Counted from the first letter of the stretch, positions 35,301 to 44,773 are shown. The stretch: DNA of 64,000 nucleotides from Dolomitihabitans soli (GCF_022213955.1 NZ_JAKNTW010000023.1:171626-235625), one strand, 5' to 3'. A program made the numbers and translations. Notes: generated by a model not told the origin, from the letters alone.

Positions 35301-37266
35301 CTTCAGGACCATCGGCGTCGACGTGCAGACCACCGACTTCACCGTGGCCGGCGTGGGCGACATGTCCGGCGACGTGTTCGGCAACGGCATGCTGCTCTCC
35401 CAGCACATCCGGCTGGTGGCCGCCTTCGACCACCGGCACGTGTTCGTGGACCCCACGCCCGACGCCGAACGCTCCTTCGCCGAGCGCACCCGGCTGTTCG
35501 CGCTGCCGCGCAGCTCCTGGGCCGACTACGACGAGTCGCTGATCTCCCCGGGCGGCGGGGTGTGGCCGCGCACGGCCAAGTCCATCCCGATCACCCCGCC
35601 GATGCGCGTCGCGCTCGGCATCGCGGACGGCGTCAACGCGCTGCCGCCCAGCGAGCTGATCAGCGCGATCCTGCGCGCCCCGGTGGACCTGCTGTGGAAC
35701 GGCGGCATCGGCACCTACGTGAAGTCGACCGCGGAGTCGCACGTCGAGGTCGGCGACAAGGCCAACGACGGGCTCCGGGTCAACGCCGCCGACCTGCGGT
35801 GCAGGGTCGTCGGCGAGGGCGGCAACCTGGGCCTGACCCAGCTCGCCAGGATCGAGTTCGCGCTCAACGGCGGGCTGATCAACACCGACTTCATCGACAA
35901 CTCGGCCGGCGTGGACACCTCCGACCACGAGGTGAACATCAAGATCCTGCTCGACCGGGTCGTCCGCGACGGCGAGCTGACCGACCAGGAGCGCAACCAG
36001 ATCTTCAGGGACATGACCGACGAGGTGTCCAAGCTGGTGCTGCGCGACAACTACGCGCAGAACGCCGTGCTCGCCGCCTCCCGCGCGCAGGCCCCGCAGA
36101 TGCTCCACGTGCACGCCCGCTACCTGCGCAAACTGGAGCGCGACGGACTGGTCAACCGGGAGTTGGAGTTCCTGCCCTCGGACAAGACGCTCGCCGAGCG
36201 CCGCCAGTCGGGTCTGGGCCTGACCGCGCCGGAGTTCTCGGTGCTGCTGGCCTACACCAAACTGGTCGCCGACGCCGAACTGCTCGCCTCCGACCTGCCC
36301 GACGACCCGTACCTCGCCTCCTGGCTGGTGTCCTACTTCCCCTCGGCGCTGCGCCTGCGACTGCGCGCCTACATGGACTCCCACCCGCTGCGCCGCGAGA
36401 TCATCACCACCTGCGTGGTCAACGAGCTCGTCAACGCGAGCGGCACCACGTTCATGTTCAGGTTCGGCGAGGAGACCGGCGCGTCCACGACCGACATCGC
36501 GAGGGCTCACCTGGTCGCCTGGGAGGTCTTCGGCCTGCGGAGCCACTGGCGCGCGGTCGAGGCGCTCGACAACAAGGTGGACACCGCCACCCAGCTCGCG
36601 ATGCTGCTGGAAGGGCGCAAACTCGCCGAGCGGGGCGCGCGCTGGCTGCTCGGCAACCGTCGTCCGCCGCTCGACCTGGCCTCGACGGTCACCTTCTTCG
36701 CCAAGGGCATGAACGGGTTGCTCCCGCACCTGCCCAAGCTGCTCGCCGGGCCCGACCTGGCCGCCTTCGAGGAGCGCCGTGACTGGTTCACCGCCCGCGG
36801 CGTGCCGTACGAGCTGGCGGAGCGGGTCGCGGCGATGGTGCCCGCCTACTCCACCTTCGACCTGGTCGAGGTCGCTTCGCAGGCCGGGCGGCCGGTGACC
36901 GAGGTCGCCGAGGTCTACTTCGACCTGGCCGACCGGCTGCAACTGTCCAGGCTGCGCGAGCGGGTCATCGCGCTGCCCCGGGACAACCGGTGGAACTCGA
37001 TGGCCAGGGGCGCGCTCCGGGACGACCTCTACGCCGCGCACGCCTCGCTGACCAGGGACGTGCTCGCGCACAGCGAGCCGGGTGTGCCGCCGGAGGAGCG
37101 GCTAGCCCGCTGGTCGGAGGCGAACTCCGCGGCCGTGGCCCGGTCACGCCAGACGCTGTCGGAGATCTGGGAGAGCGACCACTTCGACCTCGCGACCCTG
37201 TCGGTGGCGCTGCGCGCGATCCGCACGCTGGTCGCCACCAGCAACCTGCCGCACAGCGACAGCTGA
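32395..37266 (+). CDS. gdhB: NAD-specific glutamate dehydrogenase, large (~1,600-residue) class
   Basis: 1,623 residues, oxidatively deaminating glutamate with NAD. Only the central third is the classical GDH catalytic domain: GVHLRFGKVARGGLRWSDR, KNTVIVPTGSKGGFVVKQP, DEDDTYLVVAADKGTATFSD, GDMSGDVFGNGMLLS, and LLWNGGIGTYVKS. The long N-terminal region (with ACT-like parts, for example VTDDMPFLIDSMTMEL) and the C-terminal region are family-specific regulatory extensions. ATG 32395 follows AAAGGAG with 11 nt spacing. The symbol follows Streptomyces usage; gdh would serve equally. No internal stop or frameshift over 4.9 kb. Confidence 0.95.
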   Translation: MPLEEAKDELLRTAAELRAPGSEHVSVAETLAYLRLYYRHVAPEDLLNRDPVDVYGPAMSHRRLAGHRPQGRALVRAFTPTPEENGWDPAHSVVEVVTDDMPFLIDSMTMELDRHGLGAQLVIHPQMRVRRDLTGRMLGADQDDVTGQLLAESWTHIEIDRQSDPAVLKQLEDDLQRVLADVRYAVEDFAKMRALAGQAAEDLSINPPELEPAEVEDSIDLMRWLADGHFTFLGYREYRLESGEQGDSLRAVPGTGLGILRMDKVGSDSFASMPAELRAKAREKQMLIITKANSRATVHRRAYLDYVGVKVFSADGEVIGERRFLGLFTHVAYSESISRIPVLRRKLGAVLAGTGLAPDSHDGKDLIETLETFPRAELFQISVEELVPIALGVLRLRERKQVKVFLRRDDYGRYISCLVYLPRDRYTTKVRRRMQDLLLKALGGSTLDYSAMIGESALARLHVVVRGERGTPLPAASVDLEELEARLAATTRTWEDDLSDAISELCAADEAPGLIARYLAAFPEGFKADFAPRTAVADLRRLERLASGSQDIGIDLYEPSDATEGERRLKIYRLNEPISLSHILPLLQRLGVEVVDERPYEIDRDNIPETKNAWIYDFGLRYSPSEQVGREDFKRLFQDAFLALWRGDVEADGFNSLVLEAGQTWQQVAVLRAYAKYLRQAGSTFSQRYMQNVLLGNVRLARLLVRLFEVRLDPRRSAEVRLELGEALREEILGALDEVASLDEDRILRAYLEMIEATLRTNYFQTDAAGERKPYLALKFDSNAISVLPLPRPKFEIFVYSPRVEGVHLRFGKVARGGLRWSDRMEDFRTEILGLVKAQMVKNTVIVPTGSKGGFVVKQPPVSGTREETLAEGVSCYRMFISGLLDLTDNLVDNEVAPPPDVVRHDEDDTYLVVAADKGTATFSDIANEVAAEYGFWLGDAFASGGSIGYDHKAMGITAKGAWESVEYHFRTIGVDVQTTDFTVAGVGDMSGDVFGNGMLLSQHIRLVAAFDHRHVFVDPTPDAERSFAERTRLFALPRSSWADYDESLISPGGGVWPRTAKSIPITPPMRVALGIADGVNALPPSELISAILRAPVDLLWNGGIGTYVKSTAESHVEVGDKANDGLRVNAADLRCRVVGEGGNLGLTQLARIEFALNGGLINTDFIDNSAGVDTSDHEVNIKILLDRVVRDGELTDQERNQIFRDMTDEVSKLVLRDNYAQNAVLAASRAQAPQMLHVHARYLRKLERDGLVNRELEFLPSDKTLAERRQSGLGLTAPEFSVLLAYTKLVADAELLASDLPDDPYLASWLVSYFPSALRLRLRAYMDSHPLRREIITTCVVNELVNASGTTFMFRFGEETGASTTDIARAHLVAWEVFGLRSHWRAVEALDNKVDTATQLAMLLEGRKLAERGARWLLGNRRPPLDLASTVTFFAKGMNGLLPHLPKLLAGPDLAAFEERRDWFTARGVPYELAERVAAMVPAYSTFDLVEVASQAGRPVTEVAEVYFDLADRLQLSRLRERVIALPRDNRWNSMARGALRDDLYAAHASLTRDVLAHSEPGVPPEERLARWSEANSAAVARSRQTLSEIWESDHFDLATLSVALRAIRTLVATSNLPHSDS

Positions 37267-37275
37267 GGCGGTCGT

Positions 37276-37331
37276 CTCCCCGGGCCGAGGCGCGCCGGGG
37301 AGCACCAGGGTCACCGTCCGGTGACCCTGGT
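37276..37331. terminator. Double hairpin terminator between convergent genes
   Basis: First hairpin: CTCCCCGG / CCGGGGAG (37276-37302). Second: perfect 12-bp ACCAGGGTCACC / GGTGACCCTGGT with a 4-nt loop (37304-37331), which overlaps the stop codon of the opposing lipoprotein gene. Likely stops both transcripts. Confidence 0.8.
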
Positions 37332-38339
37332 GACCGCACCGTCGAAGGCGATCACGTCGGCGGCCCGGCGGGAGTCGGACTTCGGCACCACGCTGGCGTA
37401 CTGGTGCGTCTCCACCAGGCGGAGCTCCTTGGCGACCGCGGCCGAGTCGCCGACCGCCCACCTGGCGGCCTTCGGCACCTCGATCCAGGGGGCGCTCGGC
37501 ACCTTGGCCGTCAGCGTGGTCGTCCGGGTCAGGGCGTACTGCACCAGGCCGCCGCCGTCGCGGGTGCGCAGCCCGAACACCGGTGAGGAGGTCGCGCCGA
37601 AGATCGAGTCGTAGTTGAGCCCGTCGTGCCTGGCCTGCCGCCGGCGCTCGGCGATCTCGCTGGAGTAACCGGTCGTGTGCGCGCCGGGCGCGATCAGGGC
37701 GGCGGAGAAGCCCTTGGCGCCCTCCTCCGCCACCGTCGCGTGCAACGGGGCCATGAGCTGCGGGCTGATCGCGATGCGCTCGTCACGGGTGGCGAGCGCG
37801 GTCGCGTAGCCCTCGGCGTCGAGGGCGATCTCCGGCAGTTCCGCGCCCGGGAACAACAACGAGGCGAAGCTGAGCTGCCAGTGCCCCTCGTCGTCCTCCT
37901 TGACCAGGGTCAGCAGGGCCTGCCGCGTCTCGTCGCCCTCGCGGCGCTCGACGACCGCCGTGAACCAGTACGGCGCGCGGTCCAGCCGGGGCACGAACAG
38001 GGTGGGCTCGCCCCAGGTGTAGCGGGTGGGCTCCAGGTCGCTGGACCGGTAGGCGGCGGTGGACAGCGGGGTCTGGCCGTCGCGGACGATCTCCAGCGCC
38101 ATCCGCAGCTCGCCGCCCGCGCGCAGCACGTCGTCGGTCATCAGGTAGCGGCGCAACGCCTGCCCGGCCTGCTCCCGGGTGACCTTGGCCGCGGGAGCGG
38201 AGGTGGCCAGGGAGGCCGCACCGGTGGCGGCCATCGGAGTCGACCTGGCGGGACCGGACTCCGCGCCCGAACAGGAGGAAAGCACGATCATCAGGCTCAA
38301 AGCAGGCACGAAGACCCGCCGCCGCCCGTTCGCGTCCAC
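37311..38339 (-). CDS. Lipoprotein of unknown function
   Basis: 342 residues. Signal peptide with lipobox VLSSC (acylated Cys at residue 23), a Ser/Ala/Thr linker, then a mixed alpha/beta domain with [50 protein letters not shown] and RFD-poor C-terminus ending AVTRVTGR. It may belong to an actinobacterial DUF8094-like lipoprotein family; I am not certain. GTG 38339 follows CGGGGAGGCGGGC. Divergent from prfB, 89 bp apart. Confidence 0.8.
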   Translation of the reverse strand: MDANGRRRVFVPALSLMIVLSSCSGAESGPARSTPMAATGAASLATSAPAAKVTREQAGQALRRYLMTDDVLRAGGELRMALEIVRDGQTPLSTAAYRSSDLEPTRYTWGEPTLFVPRLDRAPYWFTAVVERREGDETRQALLTLVKEDDEGHWQLSFASLLFPGAELPEIALDAEGYATALATRDERIAISPQLMAPLHATVAEEGAKGFSAALIAPGAHTTGYSSEIAERRRQARHDGLNYDSIFGATSSPVFGLRTRDGGGLVQYALTRTTTLTAKVPSAPWIEVPKAARWAVGDSAAVAKELRLVETHQYASVVPKSDSRRAADVIAFDGAVTRVTGR

Positions 38340-38414
38340 GCCCGCCTCCCCGATTCACGCCGTCGGGGGCCCATGTTAAGGCCTGGTGGTACCAGACAGG
38401 GGCCGACGGTCGCG

Positions 38415-38429
38415 TACCCTTTATAAACG
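38415..38429 (+). promoter_or_regulatory. Promoter for leaderless prfB mRNA
   Basis: TACCCT (38415-38420) lies 8 nt before GTG 38429, the -10 to +1 distance, and there is no ribosome site. Transcription probably starts at the G of the start codon. Confidence 0.6.
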
Positions 38430-39544
38430 TGGCAGTCATCGATCCGGCAGAAGAGATCAACGAGCTCACGGGCACACTGAAGGGCATTCAGGACGTGCTC
38501 GACCTTGAGACTATGCGAAAGCAGATCGCGGACTTGGGGGAGCAGGCTGCCGCACCCGATCTCTGGAACGACCCTGACCAGGCGCAGAAGGTCACCAGCA
38601 AGCTCTCCCACATGCAGTCCGAGCTCAACAGGGTCGAGAGCCTGGTCGCCCGGATCGCCGACATCTCGGTGCTCTTCGAGCTGGCGGAGTCCGAGGACGA
38701 CGCCGACACGCGCGAGGAGGCCGACCGCGATCTGATCGCGCTGCGCCGCGACGTCAACGCCCTGGAGGTCCGCACCCTCCTCGCGGGCGAATACGACGCG
38801 CGCGAGGCGCTGGTCACCATCAACTCCCAGGCCGGAGGGGTCGACGCCGCCGACTGGGCGCAGATGCTCCTGCGGATGTACGTCAGGTGGGCCGAGCGCA
38901 GAGGCTACGGCACGGAGGTCTACGACACCTCCTATGCCGAGGAGGCCGGTATCAAATCGGCCACGTTCGCCGTCAAGGCCCCCTACGCGTACGGCACGCT
39001 GCGCGGCGAGCACGGCACCCACCGGCTCGTCCGGATCAGCCCGTTCGACAACCAGGGCCGCCGCCAGACCTCCTTCGCCGGAGTCGACATCGTGCCGGTC
39101 GTCGAGCAGACCGACCACATCGACATCAACGAGGACGATCTGCGGGTCGACGTCTACCGGTCCTCCGGCCCCGGCGGCCAGGGCGTGAACACCACCGACT
39201 CCGCGGTGCGCCTGACCCACCTGCCCACCGGGATCGTCGTCTCCTGTCAGAACGAGCGTTCCCAGCTGCAGAACAAGGCGTCGGCGATGGCGGTCCTGTC
39301 GGCCAAGCTCCTGGAGCGCAAGCGCCAGGAGGAGGCGGCCAAGATGTCGGAGCTGCGCGGGGAGTCGACGACGTCCTGGGGCACCCAGATCCGCAACTAC
39401 GTGCTGCACCCGTACCAGATCGTGAAGGACCTGCGCACCGGCGTGGAGGCGGGCAACCCGACCTCGGTGCTCGACGGCGACCTCGACGAGTTCATCGAGG
39501 CCGAGATCCGCTGGATGCGCCGGCAGGAGACCGACGGCTCCTAG
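38429..39544 (+). CDS. prfB: Peptide chain release factor 2
   Basis: 371 residues. Recognises UGA and UAA. SPF anticodon tripeptide in [19 protein letters not shown] and the catalytic GGQ in [20 protein letters not shown] (about residue 249). The frame is continuous, so the autoregulatory UGA frameshift found in many prfB genes is absent, as is usual in actinobacteria. GTG start appears leaderless. Its TAG stop shares the palindrome CTAG (39541-39544) with the stop of the convergent small gene. It heads the conserved prfB-ftsE-ftsX-smpB block. Confidence 0.97.
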   Translation: MAVIDPAEEINELTGTLKGIQDVLDLETMRKQIADLGEQAAAPDLWNDPDQAQKVTSKLSHMQSELNRVESLVARIADISVLFELAESEDDADTREEADRDLIALRRDVNALEVRTLLAGEYDAREALVTINSQAGGVDAADWAQMLLRMYVRWAERRGYGTEVYDTSYAEEAGIKSATFAVKAPYAYGTLRGEHGTHRLVRISPFDNQGRRQTSFAGVDIVPVVEQTDHIDINEDDLRVDVYRSSGPGGQGVNTTDSAVRLTHLPTGIVVSCQNERSQLQNKASAMAVLSAKLLERKRQEEAAKMSELRGESTTSWGTQIRNYVLHPYQIVKDLRTGVEAGNPTSVLDGDLDEFIEAEIRWMRRQETDGS

Positions 39545-39732
39545 CCGCCCGTGAGGTGCTTCAGCGCCAGCGTGAAGAAGAGCAACACGGTCAGGATCAG
39601 CAGGACCAGCGCGGGGGAGATGCCGCCCGGCTCCTGATCGTGGAGCTTCGCCCTGCCCTCCCTGCACACCGGGCATCGACCTTCGACCACTGGCCCGGCA
39701 CACTGTGCACAGATCAGGTGTTCGCAGCTCAT
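39541..39732 (-). CDS. Cys-rich (zinc-ribbon-like) membrane miniprotein
   Basis: 63 residues. The first 25 hold a compact metal-binding pattern, [20 protein letters not shown] then PVCR: Cys3, Cys8, Cys11, Cys20, Cys23 plus His5. A charged stretch and one C-terminal membrane helix ([23 protein letters not shown]) follow. ATG 39732 has GGAGAGGAG upstream. Function unknown; it may be a membrane-tethered zinc-ribbon adaptor. Lies convergent to prfB with overlapping stops and divergent from ftsE. Confidence 0.75.
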   Translation of the reverse strand: MSCEHLICAQCAGPVVEGRCPVCREGRAKLHDQEPGGISPALVLLILTVLLFFTLALKHLTGG

Positions 39733-39814
39733 GGGGCGCTCCTCTCCGCTTTGCCGTACTGATGTCGCGCACGGAATCGTTTTGTTTCCGTTATGGACGT
39801 TCCATGTCAGTCTT

Positions 39815-39940
39815 CCCCCTAGACTGAGCCATGGCCAACCGGAACGTCGATCAACGGTAAAGATCTGCGCTCCCGGCGGGCGAGCGGCGGGAAGTGGTGT
39901 CTACCACCCCCGCGACCGTCCTAACCCCTAGACTGGCATG
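39815..39940 (+). promoter_or_regulatory. Two similar -10 elements upstream of ftsE
   Basis: CCCCCTAGACTG (TAGACT at 39820-39825) and CCCCTAGACTG (TAGACT at 39929-39934), 109 bp apart, are nearly the same. Each is followed within 3-5 nt by an ATG that opens only a very short frame (9 and 2 codons). The duplicated box suggests two start sites for the ftsEX operon. No clear -35 was found. Confidence 0.45.
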
Positions 39941-39953
39941 CCGTGATGCGCCT

Positions 39954-40643
39954 GTGATCCATTTCGATAACGTTTCCAAGGTCTACGTGAACCAGAACCG
40001 GCCCGCCCTTGACCACGTCAGCGTTGACGTCGACAAGGGTGAGTTCGTGTTTCTCGTCGGGCCCTCGGGCTCCGGCAAGTCGACCTTCCTCCGTCTGATC
40101 CTGAAGGAGGAGCGGCCCAACTCCGGTGCGATCCACGTCGCCGGCAAGGACCTCTCCCGGCTGACCAACTTCAAGATCCCCCATTTGCGCCGCCGGATCG
40201 GCTGCGTGTTCCAGGACTTCCGCCTGCTCCCCAACAAGAACGTGTACGAGAACGTCGCGTTCGCCCTAGAGGTGATCGGCAAGCCCAGGCGCTTCATCCG
40301 TAAGGTGGTGCCGGAGGTCGTCGAGCTGGTCGGTCTGGAGGGCAAAGCCCACCGGATGCCGGACGAGCTGTCGGGTGGCGAGCAGCAGCGGGTCGCGATG
40401 GCCCGCGCGTTCGTCAACCGGCCGATGATCCTTCTGGCCGACGAGCCCACCGGAAACATCGACCCTGCGACGAGCATCGGCATCATGAAGGTGCTCGACC
40501 GCATCAACAGGACCGGTACCACGGTCGTCATGGCCACGCACGACGCCGCCATCGTCGACTCCATGCGCAAACGTGTCGTGGAGCTGGAGGACGGCAAGAT
40601 CGTCCGCGATCAGTCGCGCGGCGTGTACGGCCAGGCGTACTGA
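39954..40643 (+). CDS. ftsE: Cell-division ABC ATPase FtsE
   Basis: 229 residues from GTG 39954 ([20 protein letters not shown]), the standard FtsE start and length; upstream in-frame residues are not FtsE-like. Walker [10 protein letters not shown], FtsE-typical [21 protein letters not shown], signature [14 protein letters not shown], Walker [14 protein letters not shown]-loop ATHDAAIV. With FtsX it regulates peptidoglycan hydrolases at the septum. The operon continues 27 nt later with ftsX. Confidence 0.96.
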   Translation: MIHFDNVSKVYVNQNRPALDHVSVDVDKGEFVFLVGPSGSGKSTFLRLILKEERPNSGAIHVAGKDLSRLTNFKIPHLRRRIGCVFQDFRLLPNKNVYENVAFALEVIGKPRRFIRKVVPEVVELVGLEGKAHRMPDELSGGEQQRVAMARAFVNRPMILLADEPTGNIDPATSIGIMKVLDRINRTGTTVVMATHDAAIVDSMRKRVVELEDGKIVRDQSRGVYGQAY

Positions 40644-40670
40644 CCGGATCGAGCGAGCTACAGGAAGAGC

Positions 40671-41576
40671 ATGCGGGCGAACTTCATCTTCTCCGAGGTC
40701 TGGATCGGCCTTCGCCGTAACCTGACGATGACCATCGCGGTCGTCGTCACGGTCGCCATCGGTATGGCACTGCTGGGTGTCGGTTTGATGATCAACGCCC
40801 AGGTCTCCAACATGAAGGACTTCTGGGCCGACAAGGTCGAGGTGTCGGTCTTCCTCTGCTCCAAGGACGCACCCTTCGAGGCATGCAAGAACAGCCGGGG
40901 TGTCACCGCGCAGGAGAAGAAGGCCCTGGAGGGGCAGATCCGCGCGCTGCCGCAGGTCCAAGACGTCTCCTTCGAGAACTCGGCCGCCGCCTACGAGAAC
41001 TTCAAGATTCAGTACGGCGCGACCAGCGTGCTGGTCAACGCGGTCAAGGTCGAGGACATGCCCGAGTCCTTCCGGGTGAAGCTCAAGGACCCCGAGACCT
41101 ACGACGCGGTGATCAAGGCGCTCCAGGGCGCCCCCGGCGTGTCCAACGTGATCAACCAGAAGGAGATCCTGGAGCGATGGTTCTCCCTGCTGGACAAGTT
41201 GCGCTGGGCGGCCCTCGTGGTGGCGTTCATCCTGGTCTTCGCGGCCATCCTGCTGATCGGTAACACGGTCAGGCTGTCGGCGTACAACCGCCGCAGAGAG
41301 ACCGGCATCATGCGGCTGGTCGGCGCCTCCAACCTCTACATCCAGTTGCCGTTCGTGATGGAGGGCGTGATCGCCGGCCTGGTCGGCGGTGTCGTCGCGG
41401 CGAGCCTGCTGATCATCGCCAAGGTCTTCCTGTTCGACAGCGTCCAGACGTATCTGCCCGGCGGGCAGCTCGGCTGGAACGACCTGGCCTCGGTGATCAC
41501 ACTAACGATGATCGTGGGCGTGCTGATCTGTCTGCTCGCCTCGTTCGTCACGCTTCGCCGTTACCTGAGGGTGTGA
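40671..41576 (+). CDS. ftsX: Cell-division membrane protein FtsX
   Basis: 301 residues. Short cytoplasmic N-terminus, TM1 (about 20-42), an extracytoplasmic domain (about 43-170) with two Cys ([12 protein letters not shown]) likely forming a disulphide, then three TM helices (about 180-205, 225-252, 272-292). [14 protein letters not shown] is the FtsX coupling segment contacting FtsE. It relays ATP cycles to cell-wall hydrolases. ATG 40671 follows ACAGGAAGAGC. Confidence 0.95.
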   Translation: MRANFIFSEVWIGLRRNLTMTIAVVVTVAIGMALLGVGLMINAQVSNMKDFWADKVEVSVFLCSKDAPFEACKNSRGVTAQEKKALEGQIRALPQVQDVSFENSAAAYENFKIQYGATSVLVNAVKVEDMPESFRVKLKDPETYDAVIKALQGAPGVSNVINQKEILERWFSLLDKLRWAALVVAFILVFAAILLIGNTVRLSAYNRRRETGIMRLVGASNLYIQLPFVMEGVIAGLVGGVVAASLLIIAKVFLFDSVQTYLPGGQLGWNDLASVITLTMIVGVLICLLASFVTLRRYLRV

Positions 41577-41586
41577 GACGGGCCGG

Positions 41587-41600
41587 TAGGCTCGAAGACA
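41587..41600 (+). promoter_or_regulatory. -10 box for leaderless smpB mRNA
   Basis: TAGGCT (41587-41592) lies 7 nt before ATG 41600 with no ribosome site between, the pattern of actinobacterial leaderless transcripts. smpB may therefore have its own promoter besides read-through from ftsX. Confidence 0.55.
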
Positions 41601-42067
41601 TGCCACGTGAGACCGGGCGGAAGTTCATCGCTCAGAACAAGCGTGCCCGCCACGACTTCCATATCGAGGAGACCTTCGAGGCGGGCATGGTGCTGCAGGG
41701 CACGGAGGTCAAGTCCCTGCGTGAGGGCAGGGCCTCGCTGGCGGATGGTTATGCCACGATCAAGGACGGGGAGGCGTGGCTGATCAACGCCCACATCCCC
41801 GAGTACACCCAGGGCACCTGGACCAACCACTCCGCCCGCCGTACCCGGAAGTTGCTCCTGCACCGCAAGGAGATCGGCAAGCTCGCCGCCAAGACCAAGG
41901 AGGGCGGGCTCACCATCGTTCCGCTGTCCCTGTACTTCAAGGACGGCAAGGCCAAGGTGGAGCTCGGCCTGGCCCGGGGCAAGAAAGACTGGGACAAGCG
42001 GCAGACCCTCGCGGAGAAGCAGGCCAAGCGGGAGATGGCGCGCGTCGTGCGGCACAGGAACAGATGA
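41600..42067 (+). CDS. smpB: SsrA-binding protein SmpB
   Basis: 155 residues. Binds tmRNA and delivers it to stalled ribosomes. [43 protein letters not shown]-like LINAHIPEY, and the basic C-terminal tail [31 protein letters not shown] 41600 (MPRETGRK) gives the family start. Its TGA overlaps the ATG of the PBP-like gene by 4 nt. The tmRNA gene lies 2.7 kb downstream. Confidence 0.96.
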   Translation: MPRETGRKFIAQNKRARHDFHIEETFEAGMVLQGTEVKSLREGRASLADGYATIKDGEAWLINAHIPEYTQGTWTNHSARRTRKLLLHRKEIGKLAAKTKEGGLTIVPLSLYFKDGKAKVELGLARGKKDWDKRQTLAEKQAKREMARVVRHRNR

Positions 42068-43941
42068 CGGTGGCGGCAGCCGTACCCCGCAGGAAGACCG
42101 TCGCCGCGGCGCTCGCGCTCGCGGCGACGGCCCCCATGCTGACCGCGTGCTTCGAGGAGCCCTCCGCGCACGACGCGGTGCGCGACTTTCTGGTCGGCTG
42201 GCAGTCCGGCGACTACGAGGCCGCGGCCTCCCGCACGGACGGCGACCGGAAGGCCGTGGCCAAGGCGCTGGAGGACGTCCGCCTGCAACTCGACGCGGCC
42301 TCCTTCCGCTTCGACATCAAGGGCATCAGACGGGTGGGCGAGGGCACCGTCGCCGACTTCCAGGCCGAGGTGGACCTGGGGGAGAACAACCCGCTGTGGG
42401 TCTACCGCAGCAGGCTCCCGCTGCACCTCGTCGGCGGGCAGTGGCTGGTGCGCTGGTCGCCGAGCGTGCTCCACCCGCAGCTCGGCCAGGGCCAGCGGTT
42501 CGCCGTGGAGGCGACCTCCGAAGGGCGTCAGCCGGTGCTCGACCGTAACAACGACCCGTTGCAGCGCCCCCTTCCCCTCTACGTGGCGGCGGCCACGCCG
42601 GCGACGCTCACCGACGAGGAGAAGGAGCGGCTCTGCGAGCAGCTCGCCGAGGTGACGGGGTTCGCCCAGGACCGCCTGCTCAGCCGGATCAGGTCCGCGC
42701 CGCCGAGCACCGTGGTGCCGCTCGTCACCTTCGGCCGCAAGAAGTTCGCCCAGCTTGAGGCGGAACTCGAGGCCATCGACGGCATCAAGATCGTCACCGA
42801 GGAGCAGCCGGTCGCCCCCGACGCGCCCCGCCAGCTCATCGGCCTGGTCAGCGCCGTCACTCCGGAGAGCGAGCAGCAGCTCGGCGGCCCCCAGCGGGCC
42901 GGTGACTCCGTCGGTCTCGGCGGCCTGCAGAAGGCGTACCAGGACCAGCTCACCGGGGCCACCGACACCCGGGTGATCACCCTCGACCTCAAGACCGACA
43001 CCAAGGTCGCCGAGCTCGCCAAGTGGCCGGGCCGGGCCAACGCGTCCGTGCAGACCACCATCGACACCCGAATCCAGACCGCCGCCGAGACCGCGGTCAC
43101 CACCAGCCATCCGGCGGCCCTGGTCGCCGTCAAGGCCGGCACCGGCGAGATCCTCGCCGTCAGCACCAAGGACCTGCACCAGGAGAAGGACGCGCTGGCC
43201 GGGAAGTTCCCCGCGGGCAGCGCCTTCTCCGTCATCGCCGCCGACGCCCTGCTCAAGGCGGGCATCAGCCCGAAGCAGAAGCTGCCCTGCCCGCCGCAAC
43301 GCAGTGTGGGCGGCGCCGAGTTCCAGCAGGCCGGCCTCAACGCGGGCGGCACCCCCACCTTCAGGAACAGCTTCGCCAACGGCTGCGTCACCGCCCTGGC
43401 CGCGCTCGCCCGCCGGGTGGACGCGGCCTCGCTCGCCGCCAGCGCCGCCAGTTTCGGCATCGGCAGCCCCTGGCAGCTTCCCCTCAAGTCCTTCAGCGGC
43501 AGCATCCCGCGGCTGACCAGCGACGCCGCCAGGGCCAAGGCCATCGTCGGCGAGAACATCAAGGTCAGCCCGCTCAGCATGGCCCTGGTCGCGGGCGCCG
43601 TGCGGTCCGGCACCTGGCATCCGCCGCTCCTGGTGACCGCGCCCGCGTCCCCCGATCCCGCCGCCGAGGTGGTCCCCGCCGCGCAGCCCGACCCCATCAA
43701 GCTCGACCCCAAGCGGATCAGCGCCCTCAGGTCCCTCATGCGCGCCGGCGTGACGTCGGGCACCGCCCGCACCGCCAACGCCACCGGCGCCCCCGTCTAC
43801 GGCATCACCTCCGCCACCAGCGACAACCGCTCCTGGTTCATCGGATGGCAGGGTGACGTGGCGGTCGCCGTGCTCGCCGAGGGGACGGATCCGGCCGCCA
43901 TCGCCAGCCGGTTCTTCCACGCGTCCCACGTCACTTCGTGA
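42064..43941 (+). CDS. PBP-like lipoprotein without transpeptidase motifs (pseudoenzyme)
   Basis: 625 residues. Lipoprotein signal ending MLTAC, MecA_N/NTF2-like domain (about 35-150), PBP dimerisation-like region (about 155-330) and a transpeptidase-fold domain (about 335-620). All catalytic motifs are gone. Where the active paralogue has STFK this has Ser386-Ala-Phe-Ser389 (Lys lost); SCN is replaced by Gly-Cys-Val (about 440-442); and the KTGTAEYG segment is replaced by [11 protein letters not shown]. The frame and codon use are intact over 1.9 kb, so it is maintained rather than decayed. Coupled to smpB by ATGA and downstream of ftsEX; probably a structural or binding role at the cell wall. 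Confidence 0.85.
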   Translation: MTVAAAVPRRKTVAAALALAATAPMLTACFEEPSAHDAVRDFLVGWQSGDYEAAASRTDGDRKAVAKALEDVRLQLDAASFRFDIKGIRRVGEGTVADFQAEVDLGENNPLWVYRSRLPLHLVGGQWLVRWSPSVLHPQLGQGQRFAVEATSEGRQPVLDRNNDPLQRPLPLYVAAATPATLTDEEKERLCEQLAEVTGFAQDRLLSRIRSAPPSTVVPLVTFGRKKFAQLEAELEAIDGIKIVTEEQPVAPDAPRQLIGLVSAVTPESEQQLGGPQRAGDSVGLGGLQKAYQDQLTGATDTRVITLDLKTDTKVAELAKWPGRANASVQTTIDTRIQTAAETAVTTSHPAALVAVKAGTGEILAVSTKDLHQEKDALAGKFPAGSAFSVIAADALLKAGISPKQKLPCPPQRSVGGAEFQQAGLNAGGTPTFRNSFANGCVTALAALARRVDAASLAASAASFGIGSPWQLPLKSFSGSIPRLTSDAARAKAIVGENIKVSPLSMALVAGAVRSGTWHPPLLVTAPASPDPAAEVVPAAQPDPIKLDPKRISALRSLMRAGVTSGTARTANATGAPVYGITSATSDNRSWFIGWQGDVAVAVLAEGTDPAAIASRFFHASHVTS

Positions 43942-44046
43942 CTCTCCGCAAACTTTCATCACTTAAAGCAACCAACGGGATGCGCGCGAGCGTCTTACTA
44001 ATTGACTGGGCGCCGCTTGGGGGGTTGCGGGCTCAGTCGCCGTGAT

Positions 44047-44081
44047 ACGACAGGGCTTCATCTCGGGGGAAGCCCTGTCGT
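44047..44081 (+). terminator. Hairpin downstream of the PBP-like gene
   Basis: Perfect 13-bp stem ACGACAGGGCTTC / GAAGCCCTGTCGT with a 9-nt loop, 105 bp after the stop. No T-run follows, as is common in high-GC actinobacteria. Confidence 0.7.
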
Positions 44082-44260
44082 CCGGACCGGCGCGACCCTG
44101 CCGGTCGGCCCCGGGAGCGCGTGCGTCCGTGCCGCGCTCCCGGGGCAACGCCGACCCGTGCTGGCTGTCTTTGCGTCGGCTGTGTCGCGGCAGGTGTCCG
44201 TACGGCAAGCCAGGCCGGCTCCGCGCGCCGCCGCCGGCCGACGTCCGTGGACCGGCGCTC

Positions 44261-44373
44261 CTCCAGCGCCCCCAGCGAGCACCGCAACGCTTCGACCACC
44301 TACGGTTCCTGACCTTCACTGACACTCCGGCCCTGCCTCCAGCGCCCCCAGCGAGCACCGCAACGCTTCGACC
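44261..44373. repeat. 37-bp direct repeat
   Basis: A 37-nt sequence starting CTCCAGCGCCCCCAGCGAGC is found identically at 44261-44297 and 44337-44373, 39 bp apart, in non-coding DNA. Function unknown. Confidence 0.8.
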
Positions 44374-44773
44374 CCCAACGACGTCCTCTGGTCCCCGCGT
44401 TCCCACCTCGGCCTGCCTTTACGGCAGCTTTTGTCCGGGCGTCTCCAGACAGTCCATGAACTCCTCGCGCCAGACGGTCGCATCCCACCCGGGTTCCTCA
44501 TCACGGGAGCCGTCAGGTGTGGGCGGTCGGCGGCGACCACGGGTTTGACCAGCGGACATGGCTGAGGAGCCGGCCGTAACGGCGATCGGCTGGGGCGCCC
44601 GGTAAGCGTGGGCCCACAGGGGCTCGCGGGCTGCGGCGAGTGGCCGAGAGTGGGCGTCGCCGTACATCCTTCGTGGGGACGTGGGCGAGGGATGGGAATT
44701 GAGTTGGCGTACGGGGTGTTGTGAAGGGTATCTTCAGAGTACGCGCGGAGCCTCCAGGGGCGCCGGGCGGGTT

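Larger units (their letters stand above)
43942..44773. other. Spacer between the PBP-like gene and ssrA
   Basis: About 830 bp. Contains the hairpin at 44047-44081 and a 37-bp direct repeat (44261-44297 and 44337-44373). Several frames are open on both strands, but none has a convincing start, ribosome site or recognisable protein; I do not support a gene here. Confidence 0.5.

Noticed and set aside
32095..37071. A 1,658-codon open frame on the minus strand opposite the glutamate dehydrogenase gene
   Set aside because: It is the mirror of a G/C-rich plus-strand gene; its composition (long runs of Val/Leu/Asp/His/Arg) matches no protein, while the plus strand has clear GDH motifs.
38429..39544. 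Programmed frameshift in prfB
   Set aside because: The reading frame is continuous with no internal TGA near codon 25, so no frameshift is needed.
44042..44548. Open frames in the spacer before ssrA, up to 168 codons
   Set aside because: No ribosome site, low-complexity Pro/Ser/Arg composition, and they run through hairpins and direct repeats.
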